Notes: generated by a model not told the origin, from the sequence alone. DNA of 64,000 nt from Diogma glabrata (GCA_963693315.1 OY856188.1:160805058-160869057), one strand, 5' to 3'; shown: positions 46,329-58,571, counted from the first letter of the stretch. A program made the numbers and translations.

Positions 46329-47089
46329 ACATAAATAAAATTTAACAAATTGTGTTCTTCACAATATTTAGGTTTAGTTAGATTTAAGTTAGTTTTTAAT
46401 TTGCACCCTTAGAATTTATTTTAGATAAGTAGTCATAACTAAGCATAAAATGGTTTTTTAATTAATTTTTCATTGAAAGTATATTATAATATAAATCGAT
46501 AATATGATCTAAAGATAACTAAACTTTAGACCAACATAACTATTTTAAAAACAATAGACTAAAAATACCATAGTTGAAAACCAATACACTAATCATTTGT
46601 TACACATATTGTATTTTTAAACGATTATATAAATAAAAATTGAATTGAATTGAATTGAATGATTTTAATGTTATATAGCTCAAAATGTAGGTATTGAACA
46701 GAGCTAATCAAAATAATAATTCACATTATATGACCTTGAACACTTTCTTTTAGAAAAATAACGGTAAAAAATTCAAATTCGATTTTCTAGAAATGCGTAT
46801 TTTTTAAATTTTTGATTTTTTAATATGTGAAAGGTACACATGTTACTAACATTTTATAAAAAATTCAGGAGGGGAAAATGTTTTGTTTTTTTTATTAATT
46901 TTATTGCAACACGCCTTAAAATTTTTCATCATTAAAAAAAGTGGAGTTAAAAAATGAACAGTTTTTTTTGGATTTACATACATGTTTTTATAATAAATTT
47001 TTAATTTTAACTCAAAATAAATATTTTACACATTTTAATCATTTATTTAATTTTACATTACTAAATTCCGTAGAGTTAGACGTCTAGCT

Positions 47090-47480
47090 AAGATTGATCC
47101 ATCATTTGTAGGAATGTATGAGTGATATTCTCGTGTTCCAGGAATTGTTTTTAAATTGGCGTATCTATCAGCTAGTTGATTTCGTTTTGCAATGTAACCT
47201 GCCTCCGTTACATAGGAAAAATGCATGTTATCTTGAAAACTACCTGGAGCAGCTGCTCAGTTATATAACTCCAGAGGTGTTGATATAACTTTGTCGTATT
47301 CTTTTTTAAGACTCGCCTCTAGCTGCATTTTTTTTTACTGTTCCTCCAATTCCATCACATCAGAACTGCTCTAACCAGGTAGCAAGGAGGTACAGTTCAC
47401 CAAGAAGTAGTTAGTTGAAGACGCACAAACGATTTTTTTTATCGCAGTACTGTAGCCACACTATATTCTGATCTAAGCTA
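47090..47480 (-). pseudogene. Unidentified protein remnant in the inverted repeat
   Basis: The minus strand near 47235-47075 reads FSYVTEAGYIAKRNQL, then NLKTIPGTREYHSYIP, in one frame. The right arm has a degraded twin near 48440-48500 (LKTIPETRGYHS). The duplicated reading shows it was coding before the inversion. The GTREYHSY pattern is reminiscent of C termini of transposon-encoded proteins in arthropods, but I cannot name the family. Confidence 0.4.
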
Positions 47481-47752
47481 TAATCTTATCTGGTAATTGA
47501 AGTACACATAATATTATTTTTGTGTTAAAAATAATATAATATTTGCTGTGATAAAATATACTATATCGAATATTAAGTAATCTCTCTGAACTAAAATTGC
47601 CCAGCTTTATTTTTTGAGAGTCAACAAAACATATATTGTAATTAAAAATTAGCTTAAAGTCAATTTTTCTTCATAAAACAAAAACAATACTTCCACTACA
47701 CCTAAGTGAACAAAAAACAGAAACTAGGGAAAAGTATAACATGAGTCTAAAC

Positions 47753-47822
47753 CAGGGATGGGGAACCTTTTTACCATTAAAGGCCAATAATAATTTTGCA
47801 AATCGTTAACAGGCCGCATTAT
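47753..47822. mobile_element. hAT terminal fragment
   Basis: CAGGGATGGGGAACCTTTTT followed by AAAGGCCA and AGGCCGCATT matches the well-known style of hAT terminal sequences. No opposite end was found. Confidence 0.5.
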
Positions 47823-47859
47823 GCCGAGTATTGTTACCAAGTTGCTGCATCTGTTACTA

Positions 47860-48012
47860 TAATGGCTCTTTTAGACTCTGTTCAAAAGCGTGCTAGACGA
47901 ATTGTTAATTTTTTCTGATCTCGTTGTTTTTTATAAATATCTTAATCAACAGTGTTCGGATGAAATCAAATTCATTATGCCTGCAAACAGTCAAACTGTT
48001 GAGATCACTCAC
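47860..48012 (+). pseudogene. CR1/Jockey-type LINE C-terminal fragment
   Basis: TTAGACTCTGTTCAAAAGCG matches 61240-61259 and later parts match to about 61460 (GTTTTTTA...GATGAAATCA..., ATTATGCCT). Internal deletions of about 60 and 30 bp. Confidence 0.75.
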
Positions 48013-48030
48013 TCACCACTGTCATATATG

Positions 48031-48384
48031 CTGTGTGCGAACTGACGAAATAATGACAGATGACAAATATTAACTGTCAACATTTTGTTTTTTGAAATTT
48101 ATATTCACCATAACGAAACGTCAAAATTTGGTATAGCTTTTTAGCATCATCAAATTTTGACAGTAGGCATAACAAATTATTTCAGGAGGAACAAAAATTT
48201 ATTACAGAAGTTTTTTTAAGTGCCAAAGTAATATTTATATTAGTATATATGTTATATATATATATTTATTAACAGCAAACATAAATATTACGAAGTTTTT
48301 CACCTTATGTCAAAATTTTGTTTTTACAAATTTCACCTTCACCAAAAATTGTGTTCTGTCATTATTTCGTCAGTTCGCACACAG
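48031..48384. mobile_element. 354-bp MITE with ~30-bp inverted ends
   Basis: CTGTGTGCGAACTGACGAAA and TTTCGTCAGTTCGCACACAG, extended by TAATGACAG / CTGTCATTA, make a perfect inverted repeat of about 29 bp. The core also has inverted TGTCAAAATTT segments. No clear target duplication. Class not assigned. Confidence 0.8.
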
Positions 48385-49322
48385 CAATAGTGAAAGAATT
48401 CGGTGAGATTTCTTTGTTTGCAAAACAAAATTAACTAGCTGATAGATACACCAATTTAAAAACAATTCCTGAAACACGAGGATATCACTCACTCTACAAA
48501 TGATGGATCAATCTTAGCTAGACTTTATTCTAACTCAACGGAATTTAGTAATGTAAAATTAAATAAATGATAAAAAATGTGTAAAATATTTATTTTGAGT
48601 TAAATAAAAAATGTGTACAATATTTATTTTGAGTTAAAATTAAAAGTTTATTATAAAAACATATATGTAAATCCAAAAAAACTATTCATTTTTTAACTCA
48701 ACTTATTTTAAGGATGAAAAATTTTAAGGCGTGTTGCAATAAAATTAATAAAAACAAACAAAAAATTTTTCCCTCCTGTATTTTTTATAAAATTTTGGTA
48801 ACATGTGTACCTTTCACATATTAAAAAAATCAAAAATTTAAAATATACGCATTTCTAGAAAATCGAATTTGAATTTTTTACCGTTATTTTTCTAAAAGAA
48901 AGTTTTTAAGGTCATATAATGTGAATTATTATTTTGATTAGCTCTGTTCAATACCTACATTTTGAGCTATATAACATTAAAATCAATTAAGTAGTTTTGA
49001 CTGTAGAGCCATTTTAATACACCAGGGTCGAGCAATTTTTTGATTTTTAAGACAGTTTGAAAAAAAAAACTAAAAACGCAGAAAAATTTTTTTTATTGAT
49101 GTCAATGAATTTCAATACCTAAATATACAAAATTGAAACCTCATTTCCAAAATTGCATGTTTTTTGCTGATTTCACGTGTTTTTCATCGTTATTTAAACT
49201 ATGCCTTAAAGTTGTTCTGTGTTGTTACTACACAATAAATTTTTTGCACGAGTTGTGTATAAAGTTATGATTTTTTTTTTGTATTTTTTTGTTTCTTTTT
49301 ATATCGTCCACTAGAGTGGACG

Positions 49323-49367
49323 TTGTATATATAAAGTGCAAGCCCATTCCCTCATATGCGGGAGCGG
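49323..49367. repeat. Left arm of a foldback split by the hAT element
   Basis: TTGTATATATAAAGTGCAAG and CCCATTCCC pair with 53976-54010 (GGGAGCGGATTTGCACTGTATATACAA). The hAT element landed near the tip of this palindrome. Confidence 0.6.
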
Positions 49368-49854
49368 CATTGGCGTAACTAGGAAATTGTTTTAGGGTGG
49401 GCCTGGCCCCATAATATTGCTGAGTAAAATCATTAATAAATTTTCTGTTTGATGCGGCCAATGCGATGAATGTGAGTGGACTGTATTCTGGTAGTTTGAC
49501 AATATATGAATTCGAAGATCAGCACATAATATTTTCAATAACTCAACAATGTAGTTGTAATAGAATAGCTCAATAGGACGGTGTCTTGAACAATGAAGAA
49601 ATTTGTATCGGATGAACATTCAGCAAGCGGCACACTGATATTGTGAATAATCACTGTGCGATGACATTAGCAACGTCTGTTGTTACGACGATAAAAATAA
49701 AGGCATCGGATTAATGCTTGATGCAAATCAATAATAATATATTCTAATGATGACTAGATTTTTGACCGCAGTAGTACTAAACCAATATTTTGTACAATCA
49801 GCAATTGTTATGTTAACAATCAGCACGATGACGACTCATTATGTAATACTTATC

Positions 49855-50290
49855 AGCAATGGCTGCTAATAATCAGTACGATGACGATGAATCAATATAT
49901 AATACAAATCAGCTGGTGACGACTCAATAGTAAACAAATCAGCAATTGATAATGCACAGGACGATGACGATGAATCAATATATAATACAATCAGCTGGTG
50001 ACGACTCAATAGCAATACACATCAGCAATTGTTAATAAACAGTACGATGACGATAAATCAATATATAATACAATCTGCTGGTGACGACTCAATAACAATA
50101 CACATCAGCAACTGACGATAAACAGTACGATGACGATGAATCAATATACAATACAGGTCAACTGGTGACGACTCAACAGGAATACACATCAGCAATTGAC
50201 AATAAACAGTACGATGACGATGAATCAATATATAATATAAACAGCTGCAGTTGATAACAATCAATACGATGACGAATAATTCAAAGGATG
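49855..50290. repeat. 83-bp minisatellite, ~5 copies
   Basis: ACGATGACGATGAATC begins units at 49878, 49961, 50044, 50127 and 50211, a constant period of 83-84 bp. Units include AATACAATCAGCTGGTGACG and ACACATCAGCAATTG. A truncated unit follows at 50264. Located near the left end of the hAT element. Confidence 0.92.
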
Positions 50291-50829
50291 AAATAATACA
50301 GTGCCATTATTGCACACAGCATACAGCACATCACAATTATAACTACTGGAACGATGAACAATATTGATTACACTTATAAAATGTTTATACTAACCATGCA
50401 CTGGGAACTGCTGCAACATGGCGGCAAATCATCAACCATATTAAAAAACAGACACTTGATGTTGTAGTTTATACAAGTTATACAGCTTTAAGTTCGACTA
50501 AACTATATTTCGACTAAACTTCATTTTACAAACTAAGTTTTAAAACAAATCACATTAGATTTAGCAATTTGAAATTGAGCGATGACAATGACTCTAATAG
50601 CACAATCGCAAATTGACCGATTTACAAGCAAACTCAAACATAACTGCGGAATAACTTATCCAAACAATATTGAAAATTTTAATAAGAAAAATGTGAACAT
50701 GATTAGCCTTTTTATCACAAGTTTCAATCAAAAACTATGGAACTTACGTTTCTTCCAATTGGTAAACAACCAATCACGACTGTCATTTCCAACAACTGAA
50801 GAATCAAAATACATTATAATTTTAAGCAC

Positions 50830-51020
50830 ATTCAGTGCTAGAACATTTTTAAATTAAGCACGTTCAGTGCTAGTAAATTAAATGTTGGAGTTATTTATTA
50901 TGATTCGTGATCTGAACAATTGCTATCAGTGCTAGACTATTTCTAAATTAAGCACGTTCAGTGCTAGCAAATTAAGTGGTGGTTATTTATTTTCTCTTGA
51001 TTCGTGATCTGAACCACTGA
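50830..51020. repeat. Short direct duplication (CAGTGCTAG units)
   Basis: TTAAGCACGTTCAGTGCTAG occurs at about 50855 and 50951, each followed by AAATTAA.TG.TGG and then TTCGTGATCTGAAC. Spacing is about 96 bp, about two copies. Confidence 0.75.
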
Positions 51021-51189
51021 TATTATGAATTACGTTTTGTTTATTTAAGAGAGTGCGCTACTTGGCGCGATCACCGTTTTTATTTCTTTCTTTTAATACA
51101 TAACGGATGTGTCAATTTGAGGTTAATTTTCAAATTTACGGTCATTTATATTTTTTGTTACGTTATTTATGTTAGGTTAGGTTGCAGTC

Positions 51190-51800
51190 ACCAAAACACA
51201 ACATCAGGACGACATACTAGACCAAAATACGTCGGTTGTGATACCAAAGAATCTCGTTCCCTACTCGAACCATTTGGAGCTTCTAATGAAGCTAAGTATT
51301 TGCGTGATTTTATAATTATCCATGTCGGTGAGAGTTTTAATGTGTTCGTTCCAAAATGAGTTTGCCGTATAATGGGCGAATGCTGGACACGTGCAAAGTA
51401 GATAAAACGCTGGTTCCTCCTCGTCCGCTGGTCCATCCTCATCCCTACAGCTCCTGCAATCAAGACTTGGGTGATATCCAAGTATCCAGTAACCAGTGAT
51501 GACTTTACCAATGAACTTTACCATATACTGCCTACTAAAGGTTATAAGTTTTTTGGAACCCTGCAGGTCTAGTCTGGGAAATATTTACCTGCTTATCATG
51601 CAGCTAACGGTGTTTGAACACCGCTTTTAGGTTACGCATTTATCCCTGTCATAAGTTAGTTTTTTGAGAGGGGCAAACGACTCGATTAGAGCTTCCATTT
51701 CTTGTAGAAAAGCGAGTTCAGTCCCTTGCCTAGCAAGCGCGTCCGCTATATAGTTGCTCTTAGCGCCACTGTGACCCGGCACCCATATAATATGAACGGT
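51190..51800 (-). pseudogene. LINE ORF2 RNase H and C-terminal fragment
   Basis: On the minus strand 51795-51640 gives WVPGHSGAKSNYIADALARQ, the last RNase H motif (catalytic H and D region). 51524-51261 gives a GYWILGYHPS segment, a CRSCRDEDGPADEEEPAFYL knuckle and CTCPAFAHY, the C-terminal signature of RNase H-bearing LINEs (I, R1, Loa or Outcast groups). Reading frames are interrupted. It lies inside the hAT element. Confidence 0.78.
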
Positions 51801-52174
51801 GAAATTAACGGTGGTTTAGTGTCACTCTTGATGTCGTTGCTACTACATCTACGTATTTTAATGCAGTTATTTATGCTACGTTGTTTGCAGTTATTTATGT
51901 TTATATCTAGATAAATATTTGTGTAAAATCGACATGTTTGACAAATTAAAATTGAAAAAAATCATATAAAATTATAAATTGTTATATCAGTATGATATTT
52001 TTTTAGATCCATACTTATGTAGTAACTTTCAAACAAACAAAAATTATACAAAATCAACATTCCTAGTCTCTAAATTTCTTAACATATTTCGAGACACCAT
52101 GTATCAAAACTATTGAAAAAATAAAAAAAAAGAATATTCCAAAAATAACAATTCATTGTTTACAGTAATCACAC

Positions 52175-52310
52175 GCTCCCCAATCATTGCAGTGCTGTGC
52201 ACAACGATCTTAATTTTCAGCCATACGAAATTCAGATACTGCCAGAAATAAATCCATCAGACTTCGAATTACGTCGTCAATTTGCTAATACAAACAAACT
52301 TGAAACTACG
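52175..52310 (+). pseudogene. Mariner/Tc1-like transposase scrap
   Basis: One short frame reads HNDLNFQPYEIQILPEIN then PSDFELRRQFAN. This resembles the link between the helix-turn-helix and DDE domains in mariner-type transposases (DL...PYKIQ...EL.P.D...R..FA). No catalytic residues or inverted repeats were found around it. Confidence 0.45.
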
Positions 52311-52319
52311 AGTAGTGTT

Positions 52320-53975
52320 GGTGTTTCGGTGTGATTTTAGGTCTTATGGAGCAATGAGACCGTATTTTTTAAAACGAAGTCTATATTGTTTTTATTGCGA
52401 TGTTTTTCGTTGAACAAATTGGAATTGGTGTGGCACACCACATGTTGGAAAGAAAATGTTTTCTTTTTTAAACTTCGCTATTATGGTGAACCGATAAGAT
52501 AAACGACCATTTTGTGGATACTTTTGTTACAACATCTGTAACGACGGACTGTTTCCAATTTTTACTCTGAAAATAATAGTTTTCAAATTCAATAATAATT
52601 TTATTAATTTTCTCCAATTGTACTAAACATAGACATTTATGCGTACTACTGTACATTTTTTTTGATGATTTAAATAAGTTCAAGTAAATTAAAAATACAA
52701 GTTTTGATAAATGATGGAAAATGAAACAGAAGATCGAGGATAATATGATATAAAAACGATCAAATCGTTTGGATCGAGTTGGTTAGTCTAAATTTACGAT
52801 CAGTAAATTATGTAAATTGAAATAAAATTAAAACTCAGTAATGACTGAATCGTCATACAGCTTACTTTTGAGTAGTTTTAATATTGTTAATTATTTTTAA
52901 AATGTTGTTTTAAAACTAAAAAGAAAATAAATTTGCTTTTCATGTCAATTATTGTGTTAATATTGTAAAGGGTTTTTTATAGTTGTGAATTTAATAAAAT
53001 GTCAAAACATCAATTACATCTATTTAAAATATGTAAACGAAATATGTTTTACATTTGAGAAATAAAATTCATTTGTTAAGCAAGTGTTATGTTATCAGTT
53101 TTGAAAATAAATTTATAATTTTATGATGACGAAACTTTGACGAACTTTGATGATGACGAAAAACAAAAATTAATTGAAGAAGTTCATGATGTTGTTACCG
53201 TACGAGATGCTAAACACAAAATCGTCTAATTCTATTTGTAAAAATTAATCGTCAAGTAGGTTTATGAAATTTGAACGTTTATGAGCGTTCGTGAGCTTCG
53301 TTTATGAACGAAGATGTGAAATAAAACACGAAGAAGACAACATTGAGGAAATAAATTAATGTAAGCTTTTTTCTTTTGATTTTAATTTATATAATTTTTG
53401 ATTTGTTTTTAGTTAAATTATTTTTATTTGTTGGTCAATTGATAAGTTTCTTTACAATTTTTCTGTGATTCAAAGTATAAGAGATTTCCAAGTGAAATTT
53501 GTTTGTTATAAATTCAGTGTTCCGGCAATATTTCAGTTTTCATATATTTTTATGAGCTTTCCAGTGCAATATAAAATTATTATATATTTGATAAAGGTCC
53601 AAATCGCAACACATCATTGGTAGTCCTTATTAAACTTCCTTATTAAATTGAAATGAAGATGAGTGATATGAACTGTAAAATTTTTTTTCATAATTGTCAA
53701 TAAATAGTTCGATTTGGTTTATTTCTAATACTTTAATGGTAGTTGATTTTTATATCGAAATGATCATATATCACAAATAATAAACAAATAATTTTATTAA
53801 ATATTGATGCTAACGTTTTGAAATAATTTTGGACATCAAATTCCTTAGTAAAGAAATAGAATTTCATTTTCCCTAACTGTTATAGGCTTCATAAACTTCG
53901 TGTTCTAGGGTAACCAAAATTCGTCTAGGAGGGGGAGGGGCGGGCCCTCTTGGCTCCTACCTAGTTACGCCAATG
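52320..53975. other. Non-coding right half of the hAT element
   Basis: AT-rich with no supported gene. Around 53125-53230 a short frame rich in D, E and K (DDDEKQKLIEEVHDVV) has no known match. The last 60 bases are GC-rich and lead to the right end. Confidence 0.4.
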
Positions 53976-54013
53976 GGGAGCGGATTTGCACTGTATATAC
54001 AACTCATTTGCAA

Positions 54014-55560
54014 TTGTGTTCCCTCCCTAGGGAATAAAAGATAACGAACAATGTTAGTAACAATAATTTCATACAAATATTTATACACAAAATTCCTAAT
54101 AATTCCTAATAATAATTCCTAAATAAGTAGCACAAATAGCAACTTGAAAATATCAAGTACAGTAATGTCAAAAATTAGAATATTCTTGGTTTTATTCACT
54201 CGATTTCCAGAATTTTTTGGAAAATTTTCATTGGATTATAGTATATTCTATAACCTGGTTTTTATTCACTGATTTATCAGAAAAATAATTTAAGCATTTA
54301 AATTAAAAATTTAAGTATTTAGAATATTCTACTTGTATTCACTTCACCCAATCTCATATAATTATATAGTGGACCTGCAAAAATAGTGTATACACCTCGA
54401 AAGAGAGCATGTCATCTCCATCAGTGATATGTAGCCCGCAAGCTTTGTCTTCGGGCTCAAAACATACCTCGAGAGAGAAACATGCACTTCTCTACCTTGG
54501 TGTATAATCTACTATTAAGATAATTACTAAAAATTATTCAATTTCACCAAATGATGGATACTATTACAAAATATTTAATAACTTAAATTTTATAATTGAT
54601 TATACACACTACTTATATGTATTTCGATATGACTTGTATATTATTCTCAGTGCAAACTAATAATAAACAATAGGAAAACATCATTGAGTTAATATATAAG
54701 GAAGAATAATTACGTGTGGCTACACGAATATTTTTTAAGTATGTGATATGTATATCTGTGCGTTCCGCATCCATGACATTTGACATATTCCGTTTTGTAT
54801 TTTAAAATAAAATCATAGTTTTTATCCGAAATTCTACTTTAAGATATACAAATTAAACAGTATTTATAAAAATTGAAGTTTAAATTAATGTTTTACAAAA
54901 TAATAATTAGTATTTGTGTAGTAAGTAGTTTATTCATAAAAATAAAGAGTTGCATTAAAATATATAGAAATAATCTTAAATACAATGAAATTTGATCATC
55001 GAATTTCATATCAAAGATTAGAATATATTTACTAATACTACGCATAAAAAGTGTTTAGAATTATGTTATAACAAAAACATAAAGAACATATTTGCGTTAC
55101 AAAAACTGTTATTTTCTAGTTTAATGTTATCTTTCATTACCCTACATAAATGTAATTTTTCAAAATCCATTGTTGTGAAAACAAATGTCAAACGCTATCA
55201 AAGCCAAATATAAGGTGTTCTTAAAGTAATTCAATAATATTAAATTTGCGATGTACATACAATTAAAAATATTTTTATTTGGAAATATAAGGAAATATTT
55301 TAATCAAGTAATTTAGGCTTTTAAATTTATATGTAACATTCATTATTTCTTTTATTTGTTTTGAAAATATAAATATACAAATTGTAAGCAGTACCACCCA
55401 GCTGGAATGTAAACACTATCAAGCTTCACCAATACTAAAAATTAGATGCTTCACTCAAAATGTCTAGTTACTCTTCCTTAGATATTTATTCAATGGAAAA
55501 CATAAACTTTTAACAAAAAATAAAATAAAATTGAAACTAATTGAAACTAATTGAAACAAA
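54014..55560. other. AT-rich stretch without a supported gene
   Basis: No coding motifs. It contains AATAGT hairpin 4, annotated separately. Confidence 0.5.
54382..54516. mobile_element. AATAGT hairpin element 4 (135 bp)
   Basis: Left AATAGTGTATACACC and GAGAGCATG pair with right CATGCACTTCTC and GGTGTATAATCTACTATT. The centre forms GCCCGCAAG...CTTCGGGC. No coding and no obvious target duplication. Confidence 0.65.
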
Positions 55561-55564
55561 ATTA

Positions 55565-56545
55565 ACTCTCTCTCTCTCTCTGGCGTTTACATCCCAATTA
55601 TGAGGGATTTTGCCGTCTGTGCCACCAGCTTCCGATCATCTCGTTTCATGACTAGTTGACCCCGAGTTTCGACATCCTATATCACGAAGGCCTTGGATGA
55701 TGTTATCACGCCAGCGTTGTCTAGGTCTTCCCCTTCGACGAACACCAGCTGGTTGTTGTTGTTACGCTTTTTTAACATTCTATCAAATGGAGCCCTTTCT
55801 ACATGACCAAACCATCTAATCCGGTTGGATTTAATGAATCCGAATACACCGCAGGCTCCAAGAAGCTGTCTGATTTCATGATTCATTCGGGTTCTATACT
55901 GATTTTCAGCAACTTTACATGGACCATAAATTGTTCGTATGACCTTCCTCTCGAATGTTGATAAAATTCTACAATCGGAGGAAGTCAGTGTCCAGCTTTC
56001 ACTTCCAAAGGTAAGCAGAGGTCGAATTAATGCTTTGTAAAGTGTGAGTTTACACGACCGCGAAAGATGTTTTGATCGCAAAAGTTTTGAGTATGCGTAG
56101 AAAACTCTGTATGCGGCAGAGACACGGGCTTTGATATCTGCCTGCATGTCATTTGACGATGTTATTACAGACCCGAGGTATTTAAAGTTTTCCATGCGTT
56201 CCACTTCATAGTCGCCAGTATCCAGATTTCCAAGAGGTATGTTCTTCGATGTTGTTAGCACTTTAGTTTTGCCGGTGTTGAGGCATAATCCAAGCCGTTT
56301 ATTCTTTCTTTTAAGCTGAGAGAGACTATCCTTAATATCGCTTGTTCTACGTCCGAGAAGCACAGTATCATCTGCGTAGCTAAGAATTTGACTAGATTTG
56401 TTATATATGCAGTTTTGTGTCTCAATTCGGCTTTTTCTTATCGCGTACTCCAGCGCCAAATTAAATAGTACGGGCGCGAGTACATCACCTTGTCGAACAC
56501 CTGATGTTATATCGAAAGGATCAAAAACTGATTACTATTCTACAG
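55565..56545 (-). pseudogene. RTE reverse transcriptase, C-terminal part
   Basis: Begins with GVRQGDVLAPVLFNLALEYA (motif B) at about 56520. It has ILSYADDTVLLG (catalytic ADD), then FKYLGSVI, LLTFGSESWTL, FERKVIRTIYGP and IRWFGHVERAP, a classic RTE/BovB-like C-terminal series. The recorded frame ends at 55677 after a shift near 55770. In the other frame the usual RGRPRQRW and SGSTS-type end can be traced to about 55600. Confidence 0.9.
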
Positions 56546-57886
56546 TTTGATCCTGATGTTGTGAGTTTGCACAGAGAAACAAGTTGCTCTGGGATACCAA
56601 GGCATATGAGTGCGGACCAGAGGTTGTCGCGGATGATACTATCATATGCTTACCTGAAATCAACGTAGAGCTAGCTGATGAATGCTGATGTTGTACTCCC
56701 AACATTTTTCCAGAATCATCCTTAAGGTAAAACATTGATCTGTGGTTGAGCGGTTGGGACGAAAACCACACTGATAGTCACCGATGATAGATTCGGCGAA
56801 CGGGATGAGTCGAGCGAGTACGACATTAGCTAGTATTTTGTATGCAGTATTCAACAGCGCGATGCCACGATAATTTGCACACTTTAGACGGTCACCTTTC
56901 TTATGTAGCGGAACAATGAGAGCTGTTTTCCATTCAGTAGGTAGTTCTTCTTGGTCCCAGATTGCAAGAATCAGATCGTATATACGTGAGACCAGAGCTG
57001 CTCCTCCATTTTTCAGAAGTTCTGCGGGAATTCCATCGAAACCTGGTGATTTGCCATTTTTCAGTTTTTTAATGGCAGCTTCCACTTCTTCTATTGCTGG
57101 GTAAGGTACAAAAATCTCCTCAGTTGATGGAGCAATTGCTCGAATAGGATGAACTTCATTCGTCCTATTCAGTAGGTCTTGAAAGTGGGATCGCCACACT
57201 GCCAGCACATCACGTTCACTTGTTGTGAGTTCATTATTTTCATTTTTGATGGCTGTAGATCTTGGGTGGAAATCTTTTGTCAGATTCCGTGCATTGGCAA
57301 AGCACTCTTTTGAATTTCCGTTGGTCGCATATTGGTTGATGTTTTCGATGCAGCTGTTCATGTGTTCGCATTTCTTTTTACGTAGAAGTTTTGCTGAGGC
57401 TTTCCTGGCGCATAGATAATCAGCTTGGGAGCTTCGGGTGTTCCTTGTTAACCATTTTTCTCGCAGTTTTTGTTTATGTTCAACGGATTGGTGGCACTCG
57501 TCGTCAAACCATTCGTTGTGTGATTTCGGTGGTCGTTTTCCGATTGCAGTTTGTGCTGCGGCTATAATGGTTGATTTAAACGTTTGCCATTCTTTTTGTA
57601 TGTCTAATGGCATCTCAGAAGAGATGTCATGCTCTTCTATGTTTTGTGTTATTATTTCCTGATATCTATTCAGCGTTTCCGGATGTTTAAATGCTTCGAT
57701 ATTCCAGCGCACGGTCTTTTTTGCTTGTCTGTTAAATGTAGATGATAATTTGCACTTGTACTTAAAGATGACAAGCATATGATCGGTGTCCATATCAGCA
57801 CCTCTGTATGGTCGAACGTCAGTTATATTTGTAGAGTGTCTCTTAGAGATCATGACGTGATCGATTTGATTTTCCGTTCTTCCGTC
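56546..57886 (-). pseudogene. RTE reverse transcriptase, N-terminal part
   Basis: 57853-56660 is open. It holds an RTE linker (TTSERDVLAVWRSHFQDLLN), then KNGKSPGFDGIPAELLKNGG, CANYRGIALLNTAYKILANV and YQCGFRPNRSTTDQ. At about 56665 a 4-bp duplication (CTAG) shifts the frame. Motif A is then VDF, a TAA stop where glutamine is usual, and AYDSIIRDNLW. A second shift occurs near 56540. It is continuous with the endonuclease in the same frame. Confidence 0.9.
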
Positions 57887-58571
57887 ATTTTATTTCCAAG
57901 TTGCCTTGTGAATTCTCTTGTGAGGGAAGAAAAAGCTGGAAATTACTAGATCATACATCATAGCCAGCTCGGCTGCGCGAAAACCGTTATTGTTGCTGGT
58001 ATGATGCAAGTTGTTAGGGCCCACATGTGTTTTAAGTTCTGCACTTCTACCAATTTCCGCATTGAAGTCACCTACCACGATTTTTACATCGTGCCGCGGG
58101 ATGTTATTGATGACTTCTTCGAGTTCTAGGAAGAACAGGTCTTTAATATCATCTGCTTTATCTTCAGTAGGTGCATGAACATTGACGATCGTTACATTGA
58201 ATTTTTGCGTGCGGATTCTCAGTGTGCATAACCGCATATTAATTGGGCAGAAGTCGATAACATGCTGATTCACGCGACGGTGTATAAGGAAGCCAACTCC
58301 AAATTCTCCTCCGTTTTGATGACCGCAATAATACAGAGTGTATCCTTTCGCTGTTTCATGGATTCCACTGCCTGGCCATCTTAGTTCTTGTAATGTCACT
58401 ATATCCAGTGTGTAGCTCTGGACTTGTTGAGTGAGTTTTAGGAGATCTCCTGGTCTTCTGAGGCTTAGCACGTTCCAGGTTCCCATTTTTAAATCGTAGT
58501 CCGGGTACAGTTTCCTAAATCGTTCCAATAATGAATCCGAGATATTCCGAGGCCTGTGTACAGAATTCATG
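57887..58571 (-). pseudogene. RTE endonuclease domain
   Basis: The frame is open from 58666, but the likely start is the ATG at 58570 (MNSVHRPRNIS). It contains LKMGTWNVLSLRRPGDLLKL, VTLQELRWPG (catalytic E), VNVHAPTEDK and IVVGDFNAEIG (catalytic D, N), with TDHMLV (D, H) just beyond the break. A single in-frame TAA near 57888 separates it from the RT part. It would nick genomic DNA to prime reverse transcription. Confidence 0.88.

Larger units (their letters stand above)
42368..46660 (+). mobile_element. Jockey-clade LINE, disrupted
   Basis: The 16-bp target duplication GATTTTAATGTTATAT flanks it at 42352-42367 and 46661-46676. It begins TCATTTTCATTATCG, has ORF1, ORF2 and a 3' untranslated region, and ends in a (TTGAA)n tail (46638-46660). 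Two hairpin insertions and a deletion remove the second half of reverse transcriptase. It sits in the left arm of the large inverted repeat, so it is younger than that repeat. Confidence 0.9.
42126..49185. repeat. Large inverted repeat (~760-bp arms) split by a Jockey LINE
   Basis: The left arm is 42126-42367 plus 46677-47191 and the right arm is 48420-49185. Shared landmarks are AAATGAGGTTTCAATTTTGT / ACAAAATTGAAACCTCATTT, GATTAGCTCTGTTCAATACC with its inverse, and GTATCTATCAGCTAGTT with its inverse. The spacer 47192-48419 holds an hAT end, LINE debris and a MITE. Inner parts of the arms still read as protein remnants, so the arms are inverted copies of one element's coding 3' end and not simple terminal repeats. 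Confidence 0.85.
49368..53975. mobile_element. 4.6-kb hAT element
   Basis: The ends CATTGGCGTAACTAGG and CCTAGTTACGCCAATG form a 16-bp perfect inverted repeat. GGGAGCGG occurs on both sides (49360-49367 and 53976-53983), an 8-bp target duplication. Subterminal regions are GC-rich with GGGCC words. No hAT transposase frame was recognised. The interior carries a minisatellite, a LINE fragment and a mariner-like scrap, so it is a non-autonomous or heavily decayed copy with captured DNA. Confidence 0.9.

Noticed and set aside
49855..50290. CRISPR-like regular repeat array
   Set aside because: The whole 83-bp unit is repeated, with no unique spacers. It is a minisatellite in eukaryotic DNA.
51174..51186. 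Insect telomeric TTAGG repeat
   Set aside because: Only two units, GTTAGGTTAGG, occur. This is expected by chance and does not indicate a telomere.
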